From NCBI GenBank assembly GCA_001798595.1, contig MGSS01000007.1, positions 1,661-41,437 on the forward strand: DNA of 39,777 nt. The letters are read 5' to 3'. Every line of letters begins with the position of its first letter. Positions within the stretch are counted from its first letter, which is position 1. Shown one piece after another: positions 8,985 to 15,558 of the stretch. The notes below the pieces were generated by a model. It was not told where the DNA came from, searched no databases, and worked only from the letters and a program-made list of their open reading frames with translations. Source of the DNA: Deltaproteobacteria bacterium RIFCSPLOWO2_12_FULL_60_19 (GTDB taxonomy: Bacteria > Desulfobacterota > Binatia > UBA9968). A program made the position numbers and the translations under genes.

Positions 8985-10178
8985 ATGAAACTCAGCGCAA
9001 GAAGCAAGCTGATAAAACCCGCCGTCACGTTGGCCCTCGCCGCGAAGGCGCAAGCGCTGCGCGCGCAGGGCGTCGACCTGGCGAACTTCACCGCCGGAGA
9101 GCCCGATTTCGACACGCCCCAGCGGATCAAGGACACCGCGATCGTGGCGCTGAAGAAAGGGATGACCAAGTACACCGACGTGCGCGGCATCGAGCCGCTC
9201 CGCGAGGCCGTGGTCGCGAAATATGCGAGGGAATACGGCCTCAGCTACACTAAAGACGAGGTCCTGGTGAGCTGCGGCGGCAAGCACGCCCTCTACAACG
9301 TGCTGCAAGCGACGCTCGATCCCGGCGACGAGGTGGTGATTCCGGCGCCCTACTGGGTGAGCTACTCCGACATGACGCTCCTCGCCGGCGGCGCGCCGAA
9401 GCTCGTCCAGACGACGGAGGAGAACGGCTTTCGCATCACGCCGGAGCAGCTTAAAGCCGCGCTGACGCCGAAGACGCGCATGTTCATCCTCAACAGCCCG
9501 TCGAACCCGACCGGGACGGGCTATTCCCGCGACGAGCTGATGGCCCTCATCCGCGTGTTGGAACGGCACGACTGCATGATTCTATCCGACGATATCTACG
9601 AGAAGATCGTCTACGAAGATTTCCGCTTTCACAATATTGTGAGCTTGCAACCGGGCCTGCGGGAGCGCACGATCCTGTTCAATTCGGTGTCCAAAACCTA
9701 CGCGATGACCGGATGGCGGATCGGATTCGCCATCGGGCCGGCGGCCGTCATCAAGGCGGCGGGAACGATTCAGAGCCAAAGCACCTCGAACGCGACGTCG
9801 ATCGCCCAGGCCGCCGCCGTCGAGGCGCTGAACGGCCCCCAGGACGAAGTGACGGCGATGGTGCGCGAGTTCGAAGCGAGGCGCGATTTCGTCGTGGCAC
9901 GACTCAAGGCGATGCCCGGCCTGAGCTGCTACAACCCGCAAGGCGCGTTCTACGTCTTTCCGAACGTGCGCTCCCTGTTCGGACGAAAGTGGAAGGAGAA
10001 GACGCTTGCCACGCCCGCCGACGTCGTCGAATACTTTCTCGAAGTGGCGCGCGTCCTATGCGTCCCGGGCGAAGATTTCGGCTCCACCGAAAACATCCGC
10101 TTGAGCTACGCGACTTCGCTCGCCGAGCTCGAAAAAGGCTGCGACAGGATTGAGGCGGCGATCAAGAAGCTGGCGTAA
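8985..10178 (+). CDS. class I pyridoxal-phosphate aminotransferase (aspartate aminotransferase type)
   Basis: A 397-residue fold-type I aminotransferase, most like the subgroup Ib aspartate/prephenate aminotransferases. The N-terminus LSARSKLIKPAVTLALAAKAQ and AGEPDFDTP are typical. Further motifs are NSPSNPTGTGYS, the cofactor-contacting SDDIYE, the PLP lysine in SKTYAMTGWRIGF (Lys about 237) and the C-terminal RLSYATS containing the carboxylate-binding Arg. The start is taken at ATG 8985; TTG 8967 would add six unusual residues. It supplies aspartate/glutamate transamination and possibly arogenate for aromatic amino acids. Confidence 0.93.
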   Translation: MKLSARSKLIKPAVTLALAAKAQALRAQGVDLANFTAGEPDFDTPQRIKDTAIVALKKGMTKYTDVRGIEPLREAVVAKYAREYGLSYTKDEVLVSCGGKHALYNVLQATLDPGDEVVIPAPYWVSYSDMTLLAGGAPKLVQTTEENGFRITPEQLKAALTPKTRMFILNSPSNPTGTGYSRDELMALIRVLERHDCMILSDDIYEKIVYEDFRFHNIVSLQPGLRERTILFNSVSKTYAMTGWRIGFAIGPAAVIKAAGTIQSQSTSNATSIAQAAAVEALNGPQDEVTAMVREFEARRDFVVARLKAMPGLSCYNPQGAFYVFPNVRSLFGRKWKEKTLATPADVVEYFLEVARVLCVPGEDFGSTENIRLSYATSLAELEKGCDRIEAAIKKLA

Positions 10179-10298
10179 AAACTAATGATAGGAAGTTGCT
10201 TTTTAGATTTAGCCACCGGGAACTCAAAATTGCCCTCCGGACCACCTGCCACGGCGTCATCGGGCAATCTGGCAGGTGTGTTAGCCGACGCCTGGAAG

Positions 10299-10385
10299 TT
10301 ATTTTGCACGGCGCGCCGCGTCTAAAGCCATCAAGGCGAAGGCGAACGCGACCGCGAGCAGAATGATTGTGGAAAGAATTTCCAT
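10299..10385 (-). CDS. predicted 28-residue single-pass membrane peptide
   Basis: A 29-codon ORF (28 residues plus TAA) reads MEILSTIILLAVAFAF and then ALMALDAARRAK: one continuous hydrophobic helix of about 18-20 residues followed by a basic C-terminus. A good Shine-Dalgarno sequence, GGAGGAG, ends nine bases before the ATG. Size and shape match small regulatory or accessory membrane subunits, but I recognise no family. It lies on the minus strand downstream of the NUDIX gene (71-base gap) and could be its operon partner. Confidence is limited by the short length. Confidence 0.4.
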   Translation of the reverse strand: MEILSTIILLAVAFAFALMALDAARRAK

Positions 10386-10456
10386 GTCTATAGCTCCTCC
10401 AGCGAATCAATGAGCCGCTCGACGCGAAGGTGCAATAGCTTGCTTGCCAAGATTGG

Positions 10457-10882
10457 TCAAATTTTTGGCCTTTCCCCTCTTTTCTTGTAGTGAAAATAGT
10501 CGCGCAGGATCTGCGCGTGGTCGAAAACGATGGGCGCAGGGAGAGTGGTCTCCGTGAAAAGCTCCGCCCGTGCGGCATCGTCGGCGCCCTTCGGCGTCTC
10601 GCCGGCTCGGGCGATGAAGACGGTGGAGATCGTATGATGGCGCGGATCGCGCCGGGGATCGGAGTAAGTGTGGAACTGCTCGAGTAGCTGCACGTCGAGC
10701 GACGTTTCCTCTTTTGCCTCTCTTACGGCCGCTTGCTCCAGCGACTCGCCGTAATCCACGAACCCACCGGGCAACGCCCAGCCGTGCGGCGGATTTTTTC
10801 TTTCGATCAAGACGATGCCCTGGTCGATTTCGATGATGATATCGACCGTGACCAGCGGATTGGTTCTCGCCCGCTTTGACAT
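10457..10882 (-). CDS. NUDIX hydrolase
   Basis: A 141-residue NUDIX hydrolase acting on a nucleoside diphosphate linked to another moiety. The canonical box GX5EX7REUXEEXGU is seen in [21 protein letters not shown] (roughly residues 40-60). Flanking sequence ([28 protein letters not shown]) resembles ADP-ribose pyrophosphatase-like members that cleave small metabolites. ATG 10882 gives the usual N-terminal length. The gene diverges from the tRNA gene, and both promoters must share the 60-base gap between them. The exact substrate is not readable. Confidence 0.9.
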   Translation of the reverse strand: MSKRARTNPLVTVDIIIEIDQGIVLIERKNPPHGWALPGGFVDYGESLEQAAVREAKEETSLDVQLLEQFHTYSDPRRDPRHHTISTVFIARAGETPKGADDAARAELFTETTLPAPIVFDHAQILRDYFHYKKRGERPKI

Positions 10883-10893
10883 CGTAACCTAGC

Positions 10894-10922
10894 TTGACTC
10901 CGCTGCGAGCAGCATGTAGATA
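10894..10922 (+). promoter_or_regulatory. sigma70-type promoter of the initiator tRNA gene
   Basis: TTGACT (10894-10899) and TAGATA (10917-10922) are separated by 17 bases, predicting a start near 10929 and a leader of about a dozen bases before the tRNA. An overlapping TATAAT at 10921 is a perfect -10 word but sits 21 bases from this -35. Confidence 0.5.
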
Positions 10923-10941
10923 TAATAATTCATAAACTTGT

Positions 10942-11018
10942 CGCGGGGTGGAGCAGTCTGGCAGCTCGCAAGGCTCATAACCTTGAGGTCCCGGGTTCAA
11001 ATCCCGGCCCCGCAACCA
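10942..11018 (+). tRNA. initiator tRNA-fMet (CAU), CCA encoded
   Basis: All 77 bases fold as a tRNA: acceptor CGCGGGG with CCCCGCA, D stem GAGC/GCTC, anticodon stem CAAGG/CCTTG around loop CTCATAA (anticodon CAT), T stem CCGGG/CCCGG around TTCAAAT, then ACCA. The C1:A72 mismatch and A11:U24 pair mark it as an initiator. The anticodon stem has A29:U41, G30:C40 and G31:C39, so one of the three conserved G:C pairs is replaced by A:U. It is flanked by its own promoter and a strong terminator. Confidence 0.97.
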
Positions 11019-11023
11019 AACTC

Positions 11024-11052
11024 AAAAAGGGGCCTTCACGGCCCCTTTTTTT
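11024..11052 (+). terminator. rho-independent terminator of the tRNA gene
   Basis: An A-run and GGGGCC (11024-11034), a TTCAC loop and GGCCCC (11040-11045) are followed by seven T (11046-11052). It ends exactly at the stop of the convergent minus-strand gene. With its A-run on the other side, it can also terminate that gene, i.e. a bidirectional terminator. Confidence 0.85.
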
Positions 11053-11549
11053 CAACCGCCGCCCACGCCAAACTCCCGCCACCGCTCGGCCAGGTAGCCG
11101 CCCAAAGCGCCCGCCGGGATCGCAGCCAGATAGGAGATCAACACGAACCACTCCGGCACGGAAAGATCGCTTTCCGCCATCGCCTGCTCCAGCGTGGAGA
11201 CAATCATCGATCCAACGCCGACAGCCGCTCCATGCTTGATTTCAAGCGCCTTGGCGAGCCGGCCCGCGACAAAGCCGCCGAGGATGATGCAGAGAGTCCC
11301 GATCGCAAAACCGAGGAGGAGACCTTCGGGAGAGGTGGCATAGCGCCGCAGCGCTTCTTCCGACAGCTCGCCTTCCTCGAGCAGCTTCCTCGACACGAAC
11401 AGGGCGATATATGCAATCATCGCCACGTACGTCGCGACATAGTCGACGATGACACCGGTAACGATAGGGCGGATCCGAAGCCCGGTAAAAATAGAAGTGG
11501 GCTGCATCGGCGGTGGAACATCGCCGGGTCGATAGGATCCCGATTGCAT
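11052..11549 (-). CDS. predicted membrane protein, unknown function
   Basis: A 165-residue protein with about four hydrophobic segments (near 28-52, 75-97, 105-122 and 135-152), and glycine-rich helices such as GFAIGTLCIILGGFVAGRLA and SYLAAIPAGALGGYLAERW that resemble small TM-helix packing proteins. No recognised family motif is seen. It lies 23 bases downstream of the NMT1-type binding protein on the same strand, so they may form a transcript. Its stop codon abuts the tRNA terminator. Confidence 0.6.
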   Translation of the reverse strand: MQSGSYRPGDVPPPMQPTSIFTGLRIRPIVTGVIVDYVATYVAMIAYIALFVSRKLLEEGELSEEALRRYATSPEGLLLGFAIGTLCIILGGFVAGRLAKALEIKHGAAVGVGSMIVSTLEQAMAESDLSVPEWFVLISYLAAIPAGALGGYLAERWREFGVGGG

Positions 11550-11572
11550 ATCGGAAGCTCAAGCGAAATAGG

Positions 11573-12583
11573 TCATTTGCCGCCGTAAACCCTGTCGAAG
11601 AATCCCTCGTTCTCGAGATTTTTAAGCAGGGTCGAGTCGATCATCTCCTCGGCCTTGACGCCGGCCACCTTCGGGTTTTGCTCGGCGACATATTTGATGA
11701 CGGTCCTCGTTCCTTCCAGCGTCGGATAGGGCTTGCGGTCCAGCTCCTCCAGCGCCTCGAGATAAAAATCTTCGGCGGCATCCGCCTTGGGCAACCTCAG
11801 GTTTCTGGCGATGACTTCTTTGACCGCCTGCTTGTTTTCCTTGTTGAATACGTAGCCGTATCCTTCCACGACCGCGCGGGTGAAGCTCTCGGCAAGCCTG
11901 GCCCGGCCTGTGACGAAATCCCTCCTGGCCGCCAGCACTGTATTTTGATAGGGGATTTTGGCTTGATTGAGGTTCAACAACGGCGTGTAGCCTTTGGCGA
12001 CCATGATTTTGGTCGCCAACCGCTGCAGCATTGCCGCTTCGAGCCCTTTGGCTTCCAGCGCGGCTATCCGCTCCGGGTCCAGCCCCGCTTGCACGAGGAC
12101 GATGCCGTCGCGCTTGAGATTAAGGCCGAGATGCTCCAGCGCGATCAGCGCGGAGAGGTGCGACGATCCGCCGAACCGGGCCGTCCCGAGTCGTTTGCCC
12201 CTTAAATCGGCCGCATTTTTGATATTGGGCAGCGTGACCAGGGTGAAGGGCGAGGTGTTGCTGACGCCCAGAAACATCACAATCTTCTCGCCGCCGGCGA
12301 CCAGACCAAGCAGCGCGGCCGGCGCGTTCGCCGCGACCTGGATCTCCCCGGCGGCCAGCATCTGGGCAACCAGCTGGCCTCCGCCCACAAAGATCATCTG
12401 GACGTCCACCCCGTACTTTTCGAAGATTTTCTTGTCCTTGGCCACCCACAGCGGCGTGTTGTGCGGCGTCGCCGTGGAGACGGCGATTCTGACGCGCTGT
12501 AGAGCTGTCGTCTGCGCCTGGCAAGGCCATGGGACCACAAAGGTCCAGAGAAGACACAAAATCACGATCAATCGGGATATCAT
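11573..12583 (-). CDS. NMT1/THI5-like (NitT/TauT-type) ABC substrate-binding protein
   Basis: A 336-residue periplasmic binding protein. It has an N-terminal signal peptide (hydrophobic run to about residue 22, cleavage near CQAQ), then the SsuA/THI5-type fold: RVRIAVST..HNTPLWVAKDKKIFEKYGVDVQ, GGGQLVAQMLAAGEIQVA, and the DLRGKRLGTARFGGSSH ligand-loop region. Family members bind sulfonates, nitrate, riboflavin or pyrimidine precursors, or aromatic compounds; the ligand here is unknown. AAGGAGAG lies about ten bases before ATG 12583. No cognate permease or ATPase is nearby, so it is an orphan receptor. Confidence 0.85.
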   Translation of the reverse strand: MISRLIVILCLLWTFVVPWPCQAQTTALQRVRIAVSTATPHNTPLWVAKDKKIFEKYGVDVQMIFVGGGQLVAQMLAAGEIQVAANAPAALLGLVAGGEKIVMFLGVSNTSPFTLVTLPNIKNAADLRGKRLGTARFGGSSHLSALIALEHLGLNLKRDGIVLVQAGLDPERIAALEAKGLEAAMLQRLATKIMVAKGYTPLLNLNQAKIPYQNTVLAARRDFVTGRARLAESFTRAVVEGYGYVFNKENKQAVKEVIARNLRLPKADAAEDFYLEALEELDRKPYPTLEGTRTVIKYVAEQNPKVAGVKAEEMIDSTLLKNLENEGFFDRVYGGK

Positions 12584-12665
12584 CGGCGTCTTACTCTCCT
12601 TCCAACGAGTTCACAGGCAAACCCCGGCTCGTCGCAACGCCACCATCCTAAGTCAGGCTGCCGGT

Positions 12666-12691
12666 AACGTCAATCGAGCAAGCGTGACGTT
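12666..12691. promoter_or_regulatory. possible operator: inverted repeat aacgtca/tgacgtt
   Basis: Seven-base inverted arms (12666-12672 and 12685-12691), 12 bases apart, lie in the gap between the binding-protein gene and the toxin gene, upstream of the predicted -35 at 12732. Spacing is about two helical turns, as for a dimeric HTH repressor. No experimental support. Confidence 0.25.
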
Positions 12692-12731
12692 GTTGAGAGC
12701 GCCGATGTGAATTTGGTTGCATGCGTTCCAC

Positions 12732-12760
12732 TTGACAACGCCGCTCTACCATCCTACTTT
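12732..12760 (+). promoter_or_regulatory. predicted promoter of the HigBA-like module
   Basis: A perfect TTGACA (12732-12737), 17-base spacer and TACTTT (12755-12760) put the start at about 12766, only a few bases before the toxin ATG at 12770. No Shine-Dalgarno sequence is visible before that ATG, so the toxin may be read from a nearly leaderless message. Confidence 0.45.
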
Positions 12761-12769
12761 GTAGCATAG

Positions 12770-13126
12770 ATGCTCTTCGTCGAATCGCATCACTTTACGA
12801 AGACTCTTCTCGATCACTTAACCGACGAAGAGTACCGCGGGTTGCAGGAGCGGCTAATCTCAACTCCCACCGCGGGCGATGTCATGCCGGGCTGCGGTGG
12901 GTTGAGAAAGATTCGACACGGAGATCCGCGACGCGGCAAAGGCCGACGGGGAGGGATCAGGATCATCTACCTCTATCTGCCGGAACCCCATTGGCTCTTC
13001 CTGCTCGATCTTTATGGCAAAGACGAACAAGACGATTTGACCCCTCAAGAGAAAAGAATTCTGGCTAGATTGGCCGGACAGATTAAAGACGAGGTACGGA
13101 CCAGGCTCATTAAACGAACGAGGTGA
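12770..13126 (+). CDS. RelE/HigB-family toxin (DUF1044-like)
   Basis: A 118-residue RelE-fold mRNA interferase candidate. Recognisable features are the N-terminal FVESHHFTKTLLDHLTDEEYRGLQERLI, the core MPGCGGLRKIRHGDPRRGKGRRGGIRIIYLYLPEPHWLFLLDLYGKDEQDDLTPQEK, and a basic C-terminus. This is the pattern of HigB2/phage-derived Gp49-type toxins. An XRE-type protein starts four bases after its stop, the toxin-first order typical of higBA. Such pairs regulate themselves through the antitoxin HTH. Confidence 0.82.
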   Translation: MLFVESHHFTKTLLDHLTDEEYRGLQERLISTPTAGDVMPGCGGLRKIRHGDPRRGKGRRGGIRIIYLYLPEPHWLFLLDLYGKDEQDDLTPQEKRILARLAGQIKDEVRTRLIKRTR

Positions 13127-13130
13127 TGTT

Positions 13131-13442
13131 ATGCCAAGAAAAACAAAAAAATCTTTGTTCGCTCGGTTAAAAGCCTCTCTGCAGGAAGCCCGGGAGTTTA
13201 CGGCCGGAGAGCTGACGCTCAAGACCTTCAGCGTTCCCGATCCTCCGCCGAGCTATACGCCGCAGAAAATCATTGGGATTCGACGATCGCTGCGGATGTC
13301 GCAAAGCGTTTTCGCGCGGGTCCTGAACACCTCCACAAAAACGGTCCAAAGCTGGGAGCAAGGCCTGCGTCAACCGACCCAAGCAGCCCAGCGGTTGTTG
13401 GAAGTCCTGGAAAAGCAGCCTGAGATCATCGCCGCGCTTTGA
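13131..13442 (+). CDS. HigA-like antitoxin with XRE helix-turn-helix
   Basis: A 103-residue antitoxin candidate: a flexible N-terminal toxin-binding part (about 1-45) and a C-terminal HTH (about 46-95) with IIGIRRSLRMSQSVFARVLNTSTKTVQSWEQG..QPTQAAQRLLEVLE, a standard XRE/HTH_3 pattern. An AGGTGAT site precedes ATG 13131. It is expected to neutralise the upstream toxin and repress the shared promoter, perhaps at the inverted repeat 12666-12691. Confidence 0.85.
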   Translation: MPRKTKKSLFARLKASLQEAREFTAGELTLKTFSVPDPPPSYTPQKIIGIRRSLRMSQSVFARVLNTSTKTVQSWEQGLRQPTQAAQRLLEVLEKQPEIIAAL

Positions 13443-13446
13443 TAAC

Positions 13447-13572
13447 TCACTCAGCCAGTTTCTCCGACCAGAACAAGACGCAGCCCCGGGCTCCGGCAAG
13501 GGCCGAATGTTCGACGTTACCGGGGATGACGAGATTGTCTCCCGGCTTGCAGTGAAATTTCTGCCCCCTCAC
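13447..13572 (-). pseudogene. C-terminal remnant of a cupin gene
   Basis: On the minus strand, codons from about 13572 down to TGA at 13447-13449 read ...FHCKPGDNLVIPGNVEHSALAG...CVLFWSEKLAE. The PGD..IPG.VEH pattern with a terminal beta-strand is the second conserved motif of a cupin. There is no metal-binding first motif or proper start: the frame runs into a stop inside a low-complexity ccccttacgccttacccc stretch (about 13564-13595). It lies directly downstream of an intact, differently sequenced cupin gene. It is either a broken paralogue or the residue of a deletion. Confidence 0.5.
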
Positions 13573-13595
13573 CCCTTACGCCTTACCCCTCACGC

Positions 13596-14000
13596 CTATC
13601 GTTTCTTCCACTTTGGCACTATCTGCCTATTCGGGATGCCGTCGCCCAGGAGCGTCCGGCCGCCCAGCGGAAAGTTCTTCGGCGGGATGGCGCCCATGAC
13701 GAGAAAAACCACATCGCGCTTTGAATCATTGCCGATGGCGCGATAGGCCTGCGGGGAGACACGAACGATCGCGCCTTCCGGCATCGAGTTGCGACGGCCG
13801 TCGAGGATGATCGTCCCCGTGCCCTTGACGGCGATAAAAACCTCCTCCTGCACGCGGTGGCGGTGAACATAGGTTGCGCCGTCACCCGGCTTGTAGCGCA
13901 CGAAGCTGAAGCCGACGCCCTTGCAACCCATGGGACGAGAGAGAAACTCTTTTTCTTTGACTTTATTAAGCGGAAGATAAAATTTTGCGTAGCGTGCCAT
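13596..14000 (-). CDS. cupin-domain protein
   Basis: A 134-residue single-cupin protein. Metal-binding motif 1 is seen as GDGATYVHRHRVQEEVFIAVKGTG (His 46, His 48 and Glu 52/53), and motif 2 as PEGAIVRVSPQAYRAIGND, where the usual third ligand His appears replaced by Tyr or displaced. ATG 14000 follows AAAGGAG eight bases upstream. It starts 19 bases after the metallohydrolase stop and is probably co-transcribed with it. Function could be an isomerase, dioxygenase or sensor. Confidence 0.78.
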   Translation of the reverse strand: MARYAKFYLPLNKVKEKEFLSRPMGCKGVGFSFVRYKPGDGATYVHRHRVQEEVFIAVKGTGTIILDGRRNSMPEGAIVRVSPQAYRAIGNDSKRDVVFLVMGAIPPKNFPLGGRTLLGDGIPNRQIVPKWKKR

Positions 14001-14019
14001 GCTGAAATCTCCTTTGGCT

Positions 14020-14880
14020 CTATTTCGGACCCTGCTGTTGAAGATAGCGAACCATCCCTTCGATGTTGAGCGGCAGGTAACTGTCGTAGCTGCTCCAGTT
14101 GCGGTACTTTTCCATCTTGACCGACTGCTTGATCTCATCGACGGACTTTCCCTGCTTCAGGTGCGCCGCCACCTGACTCTTTAAATCCTCCATATACTGC
14201 CGCATCGGCCGGACATGCTCCTTGCGCCCTACCGGGCCATGGCCGGGAGCCAGAATGTCGAAGTCCATGGCCTCCACTCGTTTGAGCGATTCGATCCATT
14301 CATCGATGTAAGAATCGTTCAAAGTGCGAAACGGCAAACTCTCCACCGGGATAAAAGCGACGGCGAACAGAGCGCGCTCCGCCGGAAAGCGCATTACAAT
14401 CGAATCGTCGGAATGGTTTCTGCCCACGTAAATGAGCTCCACACGCTTCCCGCCCAGCTCAACCGCCAGCCGGTCGGAAAAAACCCTATGCGGCAGAGCC
14501 GTCGCCCGTTTCTCTCTCATGATCGCCGTTTTGGTCTTCTCGTGAGCGATCACCACGGCGGTGTCGCCAAAGACTTCCCCGCCCGAGATGTGATCGGCGT
14601 GGTCGTGGCTGTAGATGAGATATTTGACCGGCTTGTTGAAGCGTTTCGCCAGCTCACTCTTGAGCCAGCGCGCGGCGTCCGCGTCGATCGGATCGGTGGC
14701 GATAATCCCCTCCGGCGTCACCAAAAACACGGAGAAGTGGCCGGCATTGCGAAAGCGGTAGAGATCCCCCGTGATATTGCCGATCTCCCGCGCGGGCGCC
14801 TGCCGGCCGAGCGCGGAGGAGTGAAAAAAGACGGACAAGAGCGCTAAGCCTAACAGCCAAGCGCTTTTTCTATGGGTCAT
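14020..14880 (-). CDS. secreted metallo-beta-lactamase-fold hydrolase
   Basis: A 286-residue MBL-fold protein with an N-terminal signal peptide (hydrophobic to about 22), so likely periplasmic. The zinc motif HxHxDH is SHDHADH (His 92, His 94, Asp 96, His 97). Further ligands appear in VGRNHSDDSIV and APGHGPVG. It resembles quinoprotein-relay MBL or SoxH-like members more than true beta-lactamases. It leads an operon with the cupin gene and diverges from the NarM-like gene across a 180-base region with palindromes. Confidence 0.85.
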   Translation of the reverse strand: MTHRKSAWLLGLALLSVFFHSSALGRQAPAREIGNITGDLYRFRNAGHFSVFLVTPEGIIATDPIDADAARWLKSELAKRFNKPVKYLIYSHDHADHISGGEVFGDTAVVIAHEKTKTAIMREKRATALPHRVFSDRLAVELGGKRVELIYVGRNHSDDSIVMRFPAERALFAVAFIPVESLPFRTLNDSYIDEWIESLKRVEAMDFDILAPGHGPVGRKEHVRPMRQYMEDLKSQVAAHLKQGKSVDEIKQSVKMEKYRNWSSYDSYLPLNIEGMVRYLQQQGPK

Positions 14881-14893
14881 TTTGCCCTCCCCT

Positions 14894-15000
14894 GTTGACC
14901 CCGATCCGACCCCGGATTCAACTTATATTTACTCCCTGGAGCGTACCACAGTCTCGCATTTCACGCGTGAAATTTGGTTGAATGCCGGATCGGGGTTGAC
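14894..15000. promoter_or_regulatory. divergent intergenic region with inverted repeats and a 16-bp palindrome
   Basis: A perfect palindrome atttcacgcgtgaaat (14958-14973) sits between two outer imperfect inverted arms (about 14894-14922 and 14976-15000, sharing accccgatccg and attcaac). The region separates the divergent MBL gene (start 14880) from the NarM-like gene (start 15061). A palindromic 16-mer here is a good candidate operator for a dimeric regulator of either operon. Confidence 0.45.
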
Positions 15001-15060
15001 CTTACGGCCCATCAGTATGAAAATAGCTGTTTAAGGGGCTTGAAAGCAAACCGGAGCCGT

Positions 15061-15519
15061 ATGTTCTACAAGTATAGATTCGAATCCGAGATCTACCCTG
15101 AGATGAGCCGGATTCCGCTGCACGTGCGGATGAAGCTCGATCTGACCGGCGTCAAGATGTCGCTCAAAGCCTGGCTGGCCTTCAGCCTGGAAGAGCGCAA
15201 CGCGCTGTGCGAGCTGCCGGTCGAGACGGATGAGGAGAGAGTGGCTTTCACGGGCTACGCCCACGAGCTGTCGCGCCGCTATTTCGGCGAGCCGGCGGCG
15301 CTGGCTCCTCCGGTGGCAAATCCCGCCTGGGAAAATCAAGGCCGCGTGCCGGATTCGGTCGCGGCGAAAGGCAGGGAAGTGGATCATCCCGTCACCCTTG
15401 CCGAGTGGCGGGCATGGAATTGTTGTCAACGCTACGCTCTCATAAAGCTCTCGGTCACGAAGAATGAGCCGGAGCTGTTTATTCAGGCGATAAAGGAATT
15501 CGGCGGAGAAAACTCATAG
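15061..15519 (+). CDS. nitrate reductase-associated protein (NarM-like, PF09655 type)
   Basis: A 152-residue protein that matches my recollection of the Nitr_red_assoc family: YRFESEIYPEMSRIPLHVRMKLDLTGVKMSLKAWLAF near the N-terminus and a C-terminal HPVTLAEWRAWNCCQRYALIKLS. In cyanobacteria the homologue NarM is needed for active nitrate reductase NarB. ATG 15061 gives this conserved N-terminus; an upstream in-frame start at 14974 would read into the inverted repeat. The molybdopterin oxidoreductase begins 39 bases downstream, so a maturation or partner role for that enzyme is the natural inference. Confidence 0.72.
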   Translation: MFYKYRFESEIYPEMSRIPLHVRMKLDLTGVKMSLKAWLAFSLEERNALCELPVETDEERVAFTGYAHELSRRYFGEPAALAPPVANPAWENQGRVPDSVAAKGREVDHPVTLAEWRAWNCCQRYALIKLSVTKNEPELFIQAIKEFGGENS

Positions 15520-15558
15520 ATTTCAACCACGCTCTACCGACGGAAGGGACAACGGCCC

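Noticed and set aside
10407-11015. Long minus-strand frame beginning MRGRDLNPGPQGYEP
   Set aside because: It starts inside the antisense of the tRNA-Met gene (a well-known false ORF type) and overlaps the NUDIX gene in another frame.
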